A stretch of DNA of 64,000 nt from Lachnospiraceae bacterium (GTDB lineage: Bacteria > Bacillota > Clostridia > Lachnospirales > Lachnospiraceae), in the NCBI GenBank assembly GCA_910575035.1, contig CAJTDL010000005.1, positions 209,264-273,263 on the forward strand, written 5' to 3'. A model generated the notes under the pieces. The model worked only from the letters and a program-made list of their open reading frames with translations. It was not told where the DNA came from and ran no database searches. Below, piece after piece: positions 37,846 through 49,333 of the stretch. Both the position numbers and the translations under genes were made by a program. Within the stretch, counting starts at the first letter, position 1; every line of letters begins with the position of its first letter.

Positions 37846-38184
37846 TTAAGAATTTATCACTAACGCTATGAAAACTAACTCTTCCTTTTCTTGATTCAAT
37901 ATACCATGTTCATCCCCGTCCAGACAGATTACCGCCTCACCAGCTTTAATCTCATATTCTTCTCCATTATCTGTATAAAGTCCACGTCCCTGCATAATAA
38001 AGTAAATTTCGCTTTCCTGCTCATGACGGTGTATTCCTAATGAGGCACCCTGTTTCAGCCGGATTGTAATAAAACATCTGTTTTTTGAGTGCATCATATC
38101 ACCTGATGCAATGTCACAGATATAGGCATCCCCTTTTCCCTGAAATAATTCGTGGGCAACCCTATCTTTTATTTGCAGCTTCAT
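37846..38184 (-). CDS. Small cupin-domain protein
   Basis: A 112-residue single cupin barrel. Motif 1 is GIHRHEQESEIYFIMQGRG (two His and Glu ligands), motif 2 is GEAVICLDGDEHGILN (His). Such proteins bind a metal and often act on sugars or as sensors. It is the last gene behind the GH1 glucosidase (52 nt), which suggests a role in beta-glucoside use. Activity unknown. Confidence 0.82.
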   Translation of the reverse strand: MKLQIKDRVAHELFQGKGDAYICDIASGDMMHSKNRCFITIRLKQGASLGIHRHEQESEIYFIMQGRGLYTDNGEEYEIKAGEAVICLDGDEHGILNQEKEELVFIALVINS

Positions 38185-38236
38185 ATCTTACCACCTCCTG
38201 CAACCAACACCGAACCGCATGATAAATAGCAAAAAA

Positions 38237-41654
<3,418 letters not shown>

Positions 41655-41788
41655 ATCACATTCCTCCTGAATTTTTTTCTGCCAGATGGCCATTCCAGCA
41701 GTTTCCTGAATTGATTCCAGCACTGAAATTCTTTTCTGTTATTATTATAGCAACGGAAAACGACAATGTCATTGCTTCTGACATCAAA

Positions 41789-41822
41789 AAAAACAAGTCC
41801 GCTCTTTTGGAACTTGTTTTTT
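41789..41822. terminator. Hairpin with A and T tracts between the regulator and PTS genes
   Basis: AAAACAAGTCC pairs with GGAACTTGTTTT (one bulge) around GCTCTTTT. A and T runs allow either direction. Transcription from the RpiR gene would meet it before the PTS gene, so most PTS messages probably start after it. Confidence 0.7.
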
Positions 41823-41840
41823 CTAAAAAACAACTTTGTT

Positions 41841-42611
41841 TTATTCCTCCTGCAATCGACTGGCAACCCGCTTTGCAAGTATCTCCGCAACTATAACTGC
41901 CGGTGCCTGAGAGGTGTAGTCAATGATTGCTTCCACTCGTGGGCTCATAAAATCAGCATTATTTTCGCCTCTCCTCATTGTAATATAATGGCACAAATTC
42001 AATTCAGCAAGCTGGGCAACCGTACATTTTTCTGTATTTGTAATACTGATAATACGGCAATTGTGTTGTTTCAACTGATTTGCAATCTGCGTTATCTGTG
42101 AGACTTCACCAGATATGGAAAATACAAGTGCCACGGTATTCTCCATATCATTCATTTGCCACATTGGATAAAATGGATCTGTAATAGCCATACTGAATTT
42201 TCCAAACCCGGAAAAATACCGTGCCGCATACTGGGCAACATAACCTGAGTTTGATACGCCAACACAAAAAACACGGTCAGCCTGAGCAATCATAGAAGCT
42301 GCCTCATTCAGTTTCTGCTGATATGCTTCTGAGTCCACTCTCTCCAAAAAAACTTTCAATTCTGATAAATCCTCTGGAACATGGACATTTCCCTGGTTTC
42401 CTAAATTCTCTTTCATTTTCAATTTAAATTCTAAATACCCATCACATCCTAACTTTTTACAAAATCTTAAAATTGTTGTTGTAGACACGTGGGCATTTGA
42501 AGCTAATTCCCGGATACGCATATAAGGAATCGCGTCCTGATGCTGCATCACATATTGATAAACACTCATTTCCAAATCATTTAGGTCTTGAATGTTTTGT
42601 ATGGTAAACAT
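41841..42611 (-). CDS. MurR/RpiR-family transcriptional regulator
   Basis: A 256-residue regulator. The N-terminal HTH_6 domain (IRELASNAHVSTTTILRFCKKLG, about 33-55) is followed by a SIS sugar-phosphate-binding domain (RVFCVGVSNSGYVAQYAARYF, VALVFSISGEVSQITQIANQ). It lies just upstream of the beta-glucoside PTS and glucosidase genes and probably senses the phosphorylated sugar to control them. Confidence 0.9.
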   Translation of the reverse strand: MFTIQNIQDLNDLEMSVYQYVMQHQDAIPYMRIRELASNAHVSTTTILRFCKKLGCDGYLEFKLKMKENLGNQGNVHVPEDLSELKVFLERVDSEAYQQKLNEAASMIAQADRVFCVGVSNSGYVAQYAARYFSGFGKFSMAITDPFYPMWQMNDMENTVALVFSISGEVSQITQIANQLKQHNCRIISITNTEKCTVAQLAELNLCHYITMRRGENNADFMSPRVEAIIDYTSQAPAVIVAEILAKRVASRLQEE

Positions 42612-42644
42612 CTACTATCTGTCCCCCGCTTTCTTTTATTAAAA

Positions 42645-43016
42645 TTATGGTGTCATAATTAACAAAGCATCCGCCCCCGCTTCAGCAGCCTCTTTACTCA
42701 GTTGCACTGCGGTCGCTGTACAGTTTGAACTTGTTCCTGCAATAACCGGAACCCTGTGATTAACCCTGTCAATAGCAAAACGAATCACATCAATATGCTC
42801 CTGTTCGCTCATTGTAGCAGATTCTCCAGTAGTCCCACAGATAACAATTGCATCTGTACCCCCTTCAATCTGTTCTCCAAACATTTCATCCAACTTATCA
42901 TAATTAATTTCCTGATTATATGCCCAGAGAATGACAATGCAGGATGCCAGTCTCTTCGGCACTTTTTCCTTTCCCATGTCCTCTCGTGTTCCTGCAACAT
43001 CCGACATGTTACTCAT
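42645..43016 (-). pseudogene. Dihydrodipicolinate synthase (DapA) fragment
   Basis: From about residue 37 on it follows DapA closely: EINYDKLDEMFGEQIEGG, DAIVICGTTGESATMS with the substrate-binding Thr-Thr, VIAGTSSNCTATAV. It stops at LLIMTP, exactly where DapA continues YYNK, so two thirds including the Schiff-base Lys are lost. The N-terminal 35 residues do not resemble DapA. A truncated relic 33 nt upstream of the RpiR gene. Confidence 0.85.
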
Positions 43017-43273
43017 AAAAAGTGTGACCTCTATCTGCTATTTTTTAGAAACGATAGCATAATCCCTTTCTCATGTCAATAGCTGGGCATTGTTCTTGTT
43101 TACATTTAACCGCATAAAATAAAAGCTCTGCTTGTTCGTCTTATTGTCATGCACTGGCAGAAATTTATCTAACGTATGTTCGATGGATTTCTGCTTATTT
43201 TATACCCAGCAAACACCAGAATTTCCTATAAAGCAAGAAAAGCACCCGCCATATCTGACAGATGCCCTCCTGT

Positions 43274-43606
43274 TCAGTATTCGATTTCTGTTTCACTAAG
43301 CTGTCTGCGGATATCCCTGCCGCCGTACATGATGCGGACAATGCCCACTGTGTTTTGGGTTTCATCCGGCAGGTAAAACACAAGGTAATTATCAACAGGG
43401 AAAAAACGGAGCCCTTCGCTGTGCCATGGCTCTTCCTCATACAGCCGGAACCGCATCGGCATTTCATCAAGGGCGCGGATTTCCTTCATGATCCGCTGCG
43501 TCTGTCCCGCTGCCGTTTCCGGCGCAAGCAGCTCATATGCAATATACTCGTATATACCCCTCAGATCACGCTTCGCCCCGGCCGTGTACACGATATCCCA
43601 GCTCAT
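43274..43606 (-). CDS. RelE/ParE-family toxin
   Basis: A 110-residue toxin of the RelE/ParE fold: an N-terminal helical hairpin (AKRDLRGIYEYIAYELLAP), PMRFRLYEEEPW and the C-terminal strands RFFPVDNYLVFYLP and VGIVRIMYGGRDI. Fold members either cut mRNA on the ribosome (RelE) or poison gyrase (ParE). The partner gene upstream overlaps it by 4 nt. Which mechanism applies is not clear. Confidence 0.9.
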   Translation of the reverse strand: MSWDIVYTAGAKRDLRGIYEYIAYELLAPETAAGQTQRIMKEIRALDEMPMRFRLYEEEPWHSEGLRFFPVDNYLVFYLPDETQNTVGIVRIMYGGRDIRRQLSETEIEY

Positions 43607-43908
43607 ATCCCGTAATCCCGCCGCATTTCTTCTTCCACTGCATCTGCTGGATATACCCTGCCTTCCCGTATATCCTCCATGCCCTTTCCTATCTCTGCAT
43701 CAAACTGTTCTTTTGTAAGGGAACCGTACGCAAGGGGCGCCTTCTTCGGCAGCTTTATTTCAAACGGGATTCCCTGCTGAAGCACGACCTGCCTTAAAAA
43801 CATACCGACTGCATTTGACATCGGTATCCCAAGCTGGTCAAGCACCCGTTCCGCCTGCTCTTTGATCTCCGGCTCCACACGCGCGAATACGTTTGATGTC
43901 CTTGCCAT
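43603..43908 (-). CDS. RelB/DinJ-family antitoxin
   Basis: A 101-residue antitoxin. The ribbon-helix-helix N-terminus (SNVFARVEPEIKEQAERVLDQLGIPMSNAVGMFLRQV) is typical of RelB/DinJ and binds DNA; the C-terminal tail (GRVYPADAVEEEMRRDYGI) should wrap the toxin. First gene of the pair, ending in an ATGA-type overlap with the toxin. A promoter with an inverted repeat lies directly upstream. Confidence 0.92.
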   Translation of the reverse strand: MARTSNVFARVEPEIKEQAERVLDQLGIPMSNAVGMFLRQVVLQQGIPFEIKLPKKAPLAYGSLTKEQFDAEIGKGMEDIREGRVYPADAVEEEMRRDYGI

Positions 43909-43932
43909 CTAAACCACATCCTTTCACTATAT

Positions 43933-43961
43933 AGTATACCGCTTTTGCTTGCGGTATGCAA
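43933..43961 (-). promoter_or_regulatory. Promoter and operator of the toxin-antitoxin pair
   Basis: TTGCAT (43961-43956), 17 nt and TATACT (43938-43933) on the minus strand. The inverted repeat GTATACCGC (43934-43942) / GCGGTATGC (43951-43959) spans the whole core promoter, the expected place for antitoxin autorepression. Confidence 0.8.
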
Positions 43962-44080
43962 GCGTTCCGCTTAATTTCGTATAAATGCACAAATCAGAAC
44001 ACCAGTAATTTTCAAAAATCCTGAAAAGTCAAGAAAAATAACAAACCTGCAGCCCTGTGTTTCCATAGCGCCCCGCTTTA

Positions 44081-44377
44081 TCACGGTATTTCCGATGCCG
44101 CCACGCCTGAAACATACCTGTCATACTGCTTAATTGATTCCACCGCCTTTACCACGCCCCATGTTTTCCAATGCCTGTGGTAATACTCTGTCTCCTGGCT
44201 GTGCTTATGGTAGATTACGATGGATCTATCCGTGCCATCCGGCTTTTTGCAGATAATCCAGCAGTGCTTCGTGCTGTTGGAGAGGAATTCAATATACTGC
44301 TCCGTTTCCCTTATGATGGTAAAATGTTTTATTGCATTGGACGCGTCCAGGGCGGTTCCGTCCGCATGATACAGCTT
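44081..44377 (-). pseudogene. Start-less reading frame, 98 codons, unidentified
   Basis: A minus-strand frame without any usable ATG runs from a TAA at 44378 to TGA at 44083-44081. Its translation looks protein-like and not random: KLYHADGTALDASNAIKHF, TKHCWIICKKPDGTDRSIV, HRHWKTWGVVKAVESIKQY. It is probably the C-terminal part of a gene whose start was removed at the R2 repeat just upstream (44391-44440). The family is not recognised. Confidence 0.55.
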
Positions 44378-44390
44378 TTATGGAACTGCT

Positions 44391-44440
44391 TAGAAACTCT
44401 TAATCCCTGGACGCCGGAACAAGGGCAGCCCCTTATGCCC
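44391..44440 (+). repeat. Copy of dispersed repeat R2
   Basis: TAGAAACTCTTAATCCC and GAACAAGGGCAGCCCC match the copy at 6985-7030. The following GGCTCCCCCTGACGG matches the arm of the hairpin at 9850. It lies exactly at the cut edge of the reading-frame relic. Confidence 0.6.
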
Positions 44441-44572
44441 CGGCTCCCCCTGACGGCCTCTTATCCACTCCATCACCCGCCCATCCCCCTTTAAGTAAAT
44501 GCCATTACCCATAAATATCGACTATTTGCCAAAACTTTCCCAAAATTTCTTTAGATTTATTGAGAAATCATC

Positions 44573-44600
44573 TTGCATTTTCCAGGATTTATGTTATACT
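44573..44600 (+). promoter_or_regulatory. tRNA-Ala promoter
   Basis: TTGCAT (44573-44578), 16-nt spacer and TATACT (44595-44600), ending 9 nt before the tRNA. Confidence 0.75.
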
Positions 44601-44609
44601 TAATCCAAT

Positions 44610-44682
44610 GGGGCATTAGCGCAGTTGGGAGCGCGCCACACTGGCAGTGTGGAGGCCGTGGGTTCAAGTCCCATATGCTCCA
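44610..44682 (+). tRNA. tRNA-Ala (anticodon GGC)
   Basis: GGGGCAT pairs with ATGCTCC as acceptor stem (one G-T). The D arm is GCGCAGTTGGGAGCGC; the anticodon stem CCACA/TGTGG encloses CTGGCAG with GGC at the anticodon; the T arm is GTGGGTTCAAGTCCCAT. The CCA end is not encoded. It has its own promoter and terminator. Confidence 0.95.
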
Positions 44683-44685
44683 CTT

Positions 44686-44732
44686 AGATGAGTGCCAGCC
44701 GGACATTCCGGCTTCGGACTCATCTATTTTTT
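44686..44732 (+). terminator. Terminator of the tRNA gene
   Basis: AGATGAGT (44686-44693) pairs with ACTCATCT (44718-44725), with inner GCCGG/CCGGC pairing, then ATTTTTT. Confidence 0.85.
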
Positions 44733-44937
44733 ATGCCCTCTGTATCCCTTCCAGTACTTAACCCTAAAACACGGCAGCCCGCCCTCAATGGAATTTCTTC
44801 CAGGCCCTAAGCCCCCAGGCCTTGTAAGCAGCGTTTCCGTGGCTCCCACCCTATCCATATCCTACAGCACAAAATTTCCCCCAGGCAGAAAAAACACTAG
44901 ACTATTTCCCCAAAATATGGTTAAATATAATTAGGTG

Positions 44938-44964
44938 TGTTAAACAAATAACATTGTTTTAACA
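44938..44964 (+). promoter_or_regulatory. Inverted repeat in the leader of the scaffold gene
   Basis: TGTTAAAC (44938-44945) and GTTTTAACA (44956-44964) form an inverted repeat with one bulged base. It lies just downstream of a TATAAT box (44926-44931) and 36 nt before the scaffold gene. A repressor site is plausible; the regulator is unknown. Confidence 0.45.
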
Positions 44965-45000
44965 TGATAAAAAAATGTACATAGTGAAAGGAGTCTTAAA

Positions 45001-45693
45001 ATGATTTACACGAAGGAAGTTGAAAACATGTGTCCTGTAGCCAAGGGCGCAAAGCATGAACCAGCTCCAATCCCAGAAGAAGGGAAATGGGTTCACTCCA
45101 AGAAAATTGAAGATATTTCTGGTTTTACACATGGCGTAGGCTGGTGTGCTCCCCAGCAGGGCGCATGTAAGCTTTCGCTGAATGTAAAGAACGGCGTGAT
45201 CGAAGAAGCTTTAGTAGAGACCATCGGATGTTCTGGAATGACCCACTCCGCAGCAATGGCAGCAGAGATCCTGCAGGGCAAGACTATTTTGGAAGCACTG
45301 AACACAGACCTTGTCTGTGATGCAATCAACACAGCTATGAGAGAGCTGTTCTTACAGATTGTCTATGGACGTACCCAGAGCGCATTCTCTGATGACGGCC
45401 TGGCAGTAGGCGCTGGCTTAGAGGATCTGGGCAAAGGCCTCCGCTCCCAGGTTGGCACCATGTATGCTACCAAGGAAAAGGGCGTTCGCTATCTGGAAAT
45501 GGCAGAGGGTTATGTAACAGGCATCGCTTTAGACGCTGACGACGAAGTGATCGGATACCAGTTCGTAAGCCTTGGCAAGATGACCGACTTCATCAAGAAG
45601 GGCGACGACCCCAATACTGCTTGGGAAAAAGCTAAGGGCCAGTATGGCCGTGTGGCAGACGCTGCTAAGATCATTGACCCACGTGTAGAATAG
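45001..45693 (+). CDS. IscU/NifU-like iron-sulfur cluster scaffold protein
   Basis: A 230-residue protein whose central part resembles the IscU/NifU-N scaffold: VGWCAPQQGACKLSLNV, VIEEALVETIGCSGMTHSAAMAAEIL with conserved Cys residues, then a C-terminal extension of about 100 residues. It lies 47 nt before a GGGtGRT protein gene; I know the two to occur together in Clostridia. A role in Fe-S or metal cofactor handling is likely; direct function is not known. Confidence 0.8.
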   Translation: MIYTKEVENMCPVAKGAKHEPAPIPEEGKWVHSKKIEDISGFTHGVGWCAPQQGACKLSLNVKNGVIEEALVETIGCSGMTHSAAMAAEILQGKTILEALNTDLVCDAINTAMRELFLQIVYGRTQSAFSDDGLAVGAGLEDLGKGLRSQVGTMYATKEKGVRYLEMAEGYVTGIALDADDEVIGYQFVSLGKMTDFIKKGDDPNTAWEKAKGQYGRVADAAKIIDPRVE

Positions 45694-45740
45694 TCAAAAA
45701 TATACGCACCATTGTTCAAAAAGATAGGAGGACATTTCAA

Positions 45741-46751
45741 ATGGCTTTATTTGAATCATATGAAAGAAGGATTGACCAGATCAATTCTGTTTTAAATAAT
45801 TATGGAATCAGCTCCATCGAAGAGGCTGAGAAAATCACAAAGGACGCTGGGCTTGACGTATACGAGCAGGTAAAGAAGATCCAGCCCATCTGCTTTGAGA
45901 ACGCTTGCTGGGCATACACCGTAGGCGCAGCCATCGCCATCAAAAAAGGCGCAAAGAGGGCTGCAGACGCAGCCGCAGCTATCGGGGAAGGCCTTCAGGC
46001 TTTCTGTATCCCAGGATCTGTTGCAGACCACAGAAAAGTAGGCCTTGGCCATGGCAACCTGGGCAAGATGTTATTAGAAGAAGAAACCGAGTGCTTCTGC
46101 TTCCTGGCAGGCCACGAGTCCTTTGCAGCGGCAGAAGGCGCAATCGGCATCGCTGAAAAGGCCAACAAGGTACGCCAGAAACCCCTGCGCGTTATCTTAA
46201 ACGGCCTTGGGAAAGACGCTGCACAGATTATTTCCCGCATCAATGGCTTCACATTTGTAGAGACTCAGTATGACTACAAGGAGGCAAAATTAAATGTCGT
46301 ATACGAAAAGGCATACTCAGACGGCCTCCGCGCTACTGTAAAATGCTACGGCGCAGACGATGTACAGGAAGGCGTTGCTATTATGCACCATGAGAACGTC
46401 GGCGTTTCCATCACTGGCAACTCCACCAACCCCACACGCTTCCAGCATCCAGTTGCAGGTACATACAAGAAGGAATGCGTAGAACAGGGCAAACAGTATT
46501 TCTCTGTTGCATCCGGCGGCGGGACAGGCCGTACCCTTCATCCGGACAACATGGCAGCAGGCCCTGCTTCCTACGGCATGACAGACACCATGGGGCGTAT
46601 GCACTCTGACGCACAGTTTGCAGGCTCCTCCTCTGTTCCAGCCCATGTAGAGATGATGGGATTGATCGGAATGGGCAACAACCCAATGGTAGGCGCTACT
46701 GTTGCCGTTGCCGTTTCCATCGAGGAAGCTGCAAAGGAAGGGAAATTCTAA
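45741..46751 (+). CDS. GGGtGRT-family protein
   Basis: A 336-residue protein named after its motif ASGGGTGRTLHPDNMAAG (about residues 254-271). Other conserved parts are CFENACWAYTVGAAIAIKK, GLGHGNLGKMLLEEETECF and SVPAHVEMMGLIGMGNNP. The family is typical of anaerobic Firmicutes and has no proven activity. Clear gene pair with the IscU-like protein upstream. RBS AGGAGG. Ends before a strong terminator. Confidence 0.9.
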   Translation: MALFESYERRIDQINSVLNNYGISSIEEAEKITKDAGLDVYEQVKKIQPICFENACWAYTVGAAIAIKKGAKRAADAAAAIGEGLQAFCIPGSVADHRKVGLGHGNLGKMLLEEETECFCFLAGHESFAAAEGAIGIAEKANKVRQKPLRVILNGLGKDAAQIISRINGFTFVETQYDYKEAKLNVVYEKAYSDGLRATVKCYGADDVQEGVAIMHHENVGVSITGNSTNPTRFQHPVAGTYKKECVEQGKQYFSVASGGGTGRTLHPDNMAAGPASYGMTDTMGRMHSDAQFAGSSSVPAHVEMMGLIGMGNNPMVGATVAVAVSIEEAAKEGKF

Positions 46752-46806
46752 GAAAATCCCTTAAAACAGGATAAGATAACATCCTGATATATTGCATTCT
46801 AAAAGG

Positions 46807-46893
46807 AAAGTTTCCTTCCAAAAATAGACGGTAGCAATATATAGCCACATTTTTATATTGCTTCGCTTATCTTTAGGAAGGAAACTTTTTTCA
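46807..46893 (+). terminator. Long-armed terminator of the scaffold/GGGtGRT operon
   Basis: AAAGTTTCCTTCC (46807-46819) pairs perfectly with GGAAGGAAACTTT (46876-46888), followed by a T tract. An inner GCAATATA/TATATTGC pair makes it a two-level hairpin. The rest of 46752-47086 has no gene. Confidence 0.75.
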
Positions 46894-47086
46894 TGCAGGC
46901 TATCAATGAAAATTTTTCATGGAAATTTTTCATATGCCATGAGATAACACTTTCAGAAATTTTGCAAATCAGAAAGTTTCTATTTATGGCAATTTATATC
47001 ACCTTGCCATTCACAGGAATAATCCACAAAATAACTGGCATACTATCTCCATACTACAATCTAAAAAGAATGGAGTGAAGATCATT

Positions 47087-47521
47087 ATGATAGAACCAGA
47101 TACCATACGGCTGCTGCGGGAATGCGACGCAGGGATCAAAATGGGCGTCGACGCCATTGACGATGTGTTAGACTACACCCAGAACAACAGCCTCCGCCAA
47201 TGCCTGGTAGACTGCAAAAACAGGCACATTGTACTAAAGGATGAAATCCGCATCCTCTTGAATAATTACCATGACGAAGGCAAAGATCCCAGCCCTATGG
47301 CCAAAAGCATGTCCTGGATGAAGACAAACGTTAAGCTGGTTATGAACGAATCCGACAACACGATTGCCGACCTGATCACAGACGGCTGCAACATGGGCGT
47401 AAAATCCCTGAGCAAATTCCTAAACCAGTTCAAAGCCGCAGACGAGCAGTCCAAAGACATCACCAAGCGCCTGATCACCCTGGAAGAAAAGCTGGTAGGG
47501 CAGATGCGGCCTTTTTTGTAA
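47087..47521 (+). CDS. Small four-helix-type protein, DUF2383-like
   Basis: A 144-residue, mostly helical protein (IRLLRECDAGIKMGVDAIDDVLDY, LRQCLVDCKNRHIVLKDEIRILL, SMSWMKTNVKLVMNESDNTIADLI, GVKSLSKFLNQF). The spacing of acidic and His residues recalls ferritin-like four-helix bundles such as DUF2383/PA2169 proteins, but I do not see the full metal set. The ATG at 47087 is preferred over the GTG at 47075, which overlaps the GGAG site. Function unknown. Confidence 0.65.
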   Translation: MIEPDTIRLLRECDAGIKMGVDAIDDVLDYTQNNSLRQCLVDCKNRHIVLKDEIRILLNNYHDEGKDPSPMAKSMSWMKTNVKLVMNESDNTIADLITDGCNMGVKSLSKFLNQFKAADEQSKDITKRLITLEEKLVGQMRPFL

Positions 47522-47982
47522 CTTTTCACAAGCTGCCAGGGCATTGTCTGTTACTATTCACAGCCTGGGAGCGCTCATAACAACAATTCTGGGCGATATT
47601 TAAAGTTTTGCTTCGCAAAAACTACCCCTCACTCCTGAATCATGTTCTCATGGAATGCGCAGTTTGGCGCATTCCTGAGCCATGAATAGTTTCCAAAGAT
47701 CATGCCGATATCATAACTTTGTATGAATAATTTTCCGGGGAACTGCAGCCCCTCCACATCCATCTGCAAATCCGGCACCATGCGGATGATTTCATAGTAC
47801 TTCATGTTCAGCAGGGTATCCACGGCTGTGTTTCCCGTCTTAAAGCGGAATTCCAGTCTGTCCCTAGTCTTGTCCAGTTCTTCCAGATTTTTACCCCGCT
47901 CCGCAAATGCCTTTTCCGTTTCGTACCCAATGCCTGAACTTGCCCCTGTTATGACCGTATATTTTCCTGTTCCCTGAACCAT
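47522..47982 (-). pseudogene. SDR start fused to a GHKL sensor-kinase fragment, split by repeat C
   Basis: The ATG at 47982 has AAGGAGG and reads YTVITGASSGIGYETEKAF, the NAD(P)-binding start of a short-chain dehydrogenase. After about residue 32 the sequence becomes AgrC/VirS-like kinase: KTGNTAVDTLLNMKYYEI, IQSYDIGMIFGN, that is the lead-in to the N box. The frame then enters repeat C and stops at 47629. Beyond the repeat DNALAACEK (47548-47522) is the N box itself. So one deletion fused two genes and an insertion cut the kinase. Not functional. Confidence 0.85.
47550..47690 (+). repeat. Copy C of the 145-bp repeat, inserted in a kinase relic
   Basis: Starts GTTACTATTCACAGCC and ends CATGAATAGTTTC; inside it has the same hairpins as copies A and B. 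The minus-strand sequence on both sides belongs to the same sensor kinase: IFGN before it and DNALAACEK after it (47548-47522). The right terminal repeat has changed from GTAAC to GTTTC. No clear target duplication remains. Confidence 0.85.
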
Positions 47983-48014
47983 TTAAAAATCCTCCTTCGA
48001 TTTGGTATAATCCA

Positions 48015-48045
48015 ACCATACAATGTAGAGTAAACTCTATGCCAA
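48015..48045 (-). promoter_or_regulatory. MerR-type promoter with 19-bp spacer
   Basis: On the minus strand TTGGCA (48045-48040), 19 nt and TATGGT (48020-48015). The overlong spacer contains TAGAGTAAACTCTA (48026-48039), a perfect inverted repeat like AdhR/NmlR operators. MerR activators twist such promoters into an active form. It points at the dehydrogenase start at 47982. Confidence 0.85.
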
Positions 48046-48065
48046 GAGGATTGAGGTAATTTTTT

Positions 48066-48450
48066 ATAGAATATTCCATTTGGGATTTTTCAAAACAGAC
48101 GGAGCTGGGTATCCATACCCTGCGCTATTATGAACACGAAGGCTTGATTACACCAGAAAGAAATTCTGGCAACCACCGCTGCTATTCTGATAAAGACCTC
48201 GCATGGATGGAATTTATCAAACGCCTGAAAGATACCGGAATGCCTATTAAGGAAATCAGGCACTATGCCGAACTCCGGGCTGACTGTGATCCCATCTTTT
48301 CTGAAAGGATGGAAATGTTGGTGCAGCACCGACAGGCGCTTAATGAGCAGATAGCGCAGCAGCAGGAGCATACATACGATAAAATTGGATGAGAAAATAG
48401 AATTTTACGAGAAAGAAATAGAGCGTGTAAACACCAGATGGGCAGGATAA
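48066..48450 (+). pseudogene. MerR-family regulator, damaged at both ends
   Basis: The reading EYSIWDFSKQTELGIHTLRYYEHEGLITPERN is a MerR winged helix, but its first codon is ATA (48066-48068) in place of ATG, behind a TTGAGG ribosome site. The rest (DLAWMEFIKRLKDTGMPIKEI) is intact to 48380. One extra A in GATAAAATTGG then shifts the frame to a TGA at 48392, whereas the other frame continues LDEKIEFYEKEIERVN to TAA at 48450. ATA can be a very weak start, so some product cannot be excluded. It faces the promoter it should have controlled. Confidence 0.8.
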
Positions 48451-48541
48451 CCCGCCCCTCTGTATGATCGGTAGTGTAAAATAGTTTGTGTCTTTGGTTA
48501 AAAATGGCTCCTTTTTGGTAAGAATTAAGATATGACAATCC

Positions 48542-49333
48542 TTACTCTATCTGAACACTTTCCTCTGCTGATACGTTAATAAGCGGAACTGTCTTTTCAT
48601 TATTCGCTTCACTAAGCGAGTATTTCAGAGGAGAGCCGGAATATCGAATCTCATCTCTTCCAACTTTCTGGGGAGAATGAATATGGCCTAATGCCACATA
48701 GTCAAAATCATCAAAGCAGTCATATCCAATTTTTTCAACCAGACCCACGCTCTGTGTTCCAACGCTTTCAGAACCTGCAAGCGCGGGATCCTCTTCTCTC
48801 CCGGCGACAAATTGATGGGCCACCAAAATATTTTTATGTTTTCTATTTATAACTGTATTCTTTATGATAGCCCGAACCGCATCATCATAATTCCTTATAT
48901 CCTCGTCCGGGAAATAATGTCTGACCTGAGAAGCTTTTACAAACGGCAGCATGTATATAGCAATCTCTGTATCCCCGTCAGCAAAGCTCTGCTTATGAAG
49001 TGTTCCGTCAAAGACAGCCGATATAAATATCTGATTGGATGCAAACAAAGCACTTCCGTAATTCAAACGATCATCCGAATCATGGTTTCCACTCACCATA
49101 AATACTTTTATTTCCTTTTTAGCCAATTCAATCAGAAAATAATCTAAAAGCCGCGTAGCCGCCTCGCTTGGAATCGATTTATCATACACATCTCCAGCGA
49201 TAAATACACCGTCTATGGATTCCTTATCTGCGATACGAAGGATCTGATCAAGGATATACCTCTGATCCTCAATCAAATCAAAATCGCTTAGTGTTTTTCC
49301 TAAATGTAAATCTCCTAAATGTAGAAATTTCAT
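48542..49333 (-). CDS. sbcD: SbcD-like metallophosphoesterase, C-terminally short
   Basis: A 263-residue calcineurin-like phosphoesterase. All nuclease motifs are visible: GDLHLGK, GVFIAGDVYD, VSGNHDS, LVAHQF and ALGHIHSPQ, ending with YSGSPLKYSLSE. SbcD normally has about 380-400 residues with a C-terminal capping domain and stands before sbcC; here it stops at SVQIE and no sbcC follows. It may be a truncated relic with a complete catalytic core or a short variant. It ends at the edge of the MerR relic region. Confidence 0.75.
   Translation of the reverse strand: MKFLHLGDLHLGKTLSDFDLIEDQRYILDQILRIADKESIDGVFIAGDVYDKSIPSEAATRLLDYFLIELAKKEIKVFMVSGNHDSDDRLNYGSALFASNQIFISAVFDGTLHKQSFADGDTEIAIYMLPFVKASQVRHYFPDEDIRNYDDAVRAIIKNTVINRKHKNILVAHQFVAGREEDPALAGSESVGTQSVGLVEKIGYDCFDDFDYVALGHIHSPQKVGRDEIRYSGSPLKYSLSEANNEKTVPLINVSAEESVQIE

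Noticed and set aside
44171..44494. 107-codon plus-strand ORF near tRNA-Ala
   Set aside because: It is antisense to a more protein-like minus-strand frame (44081-44377) and runs into repeat R2; no ribosome site.
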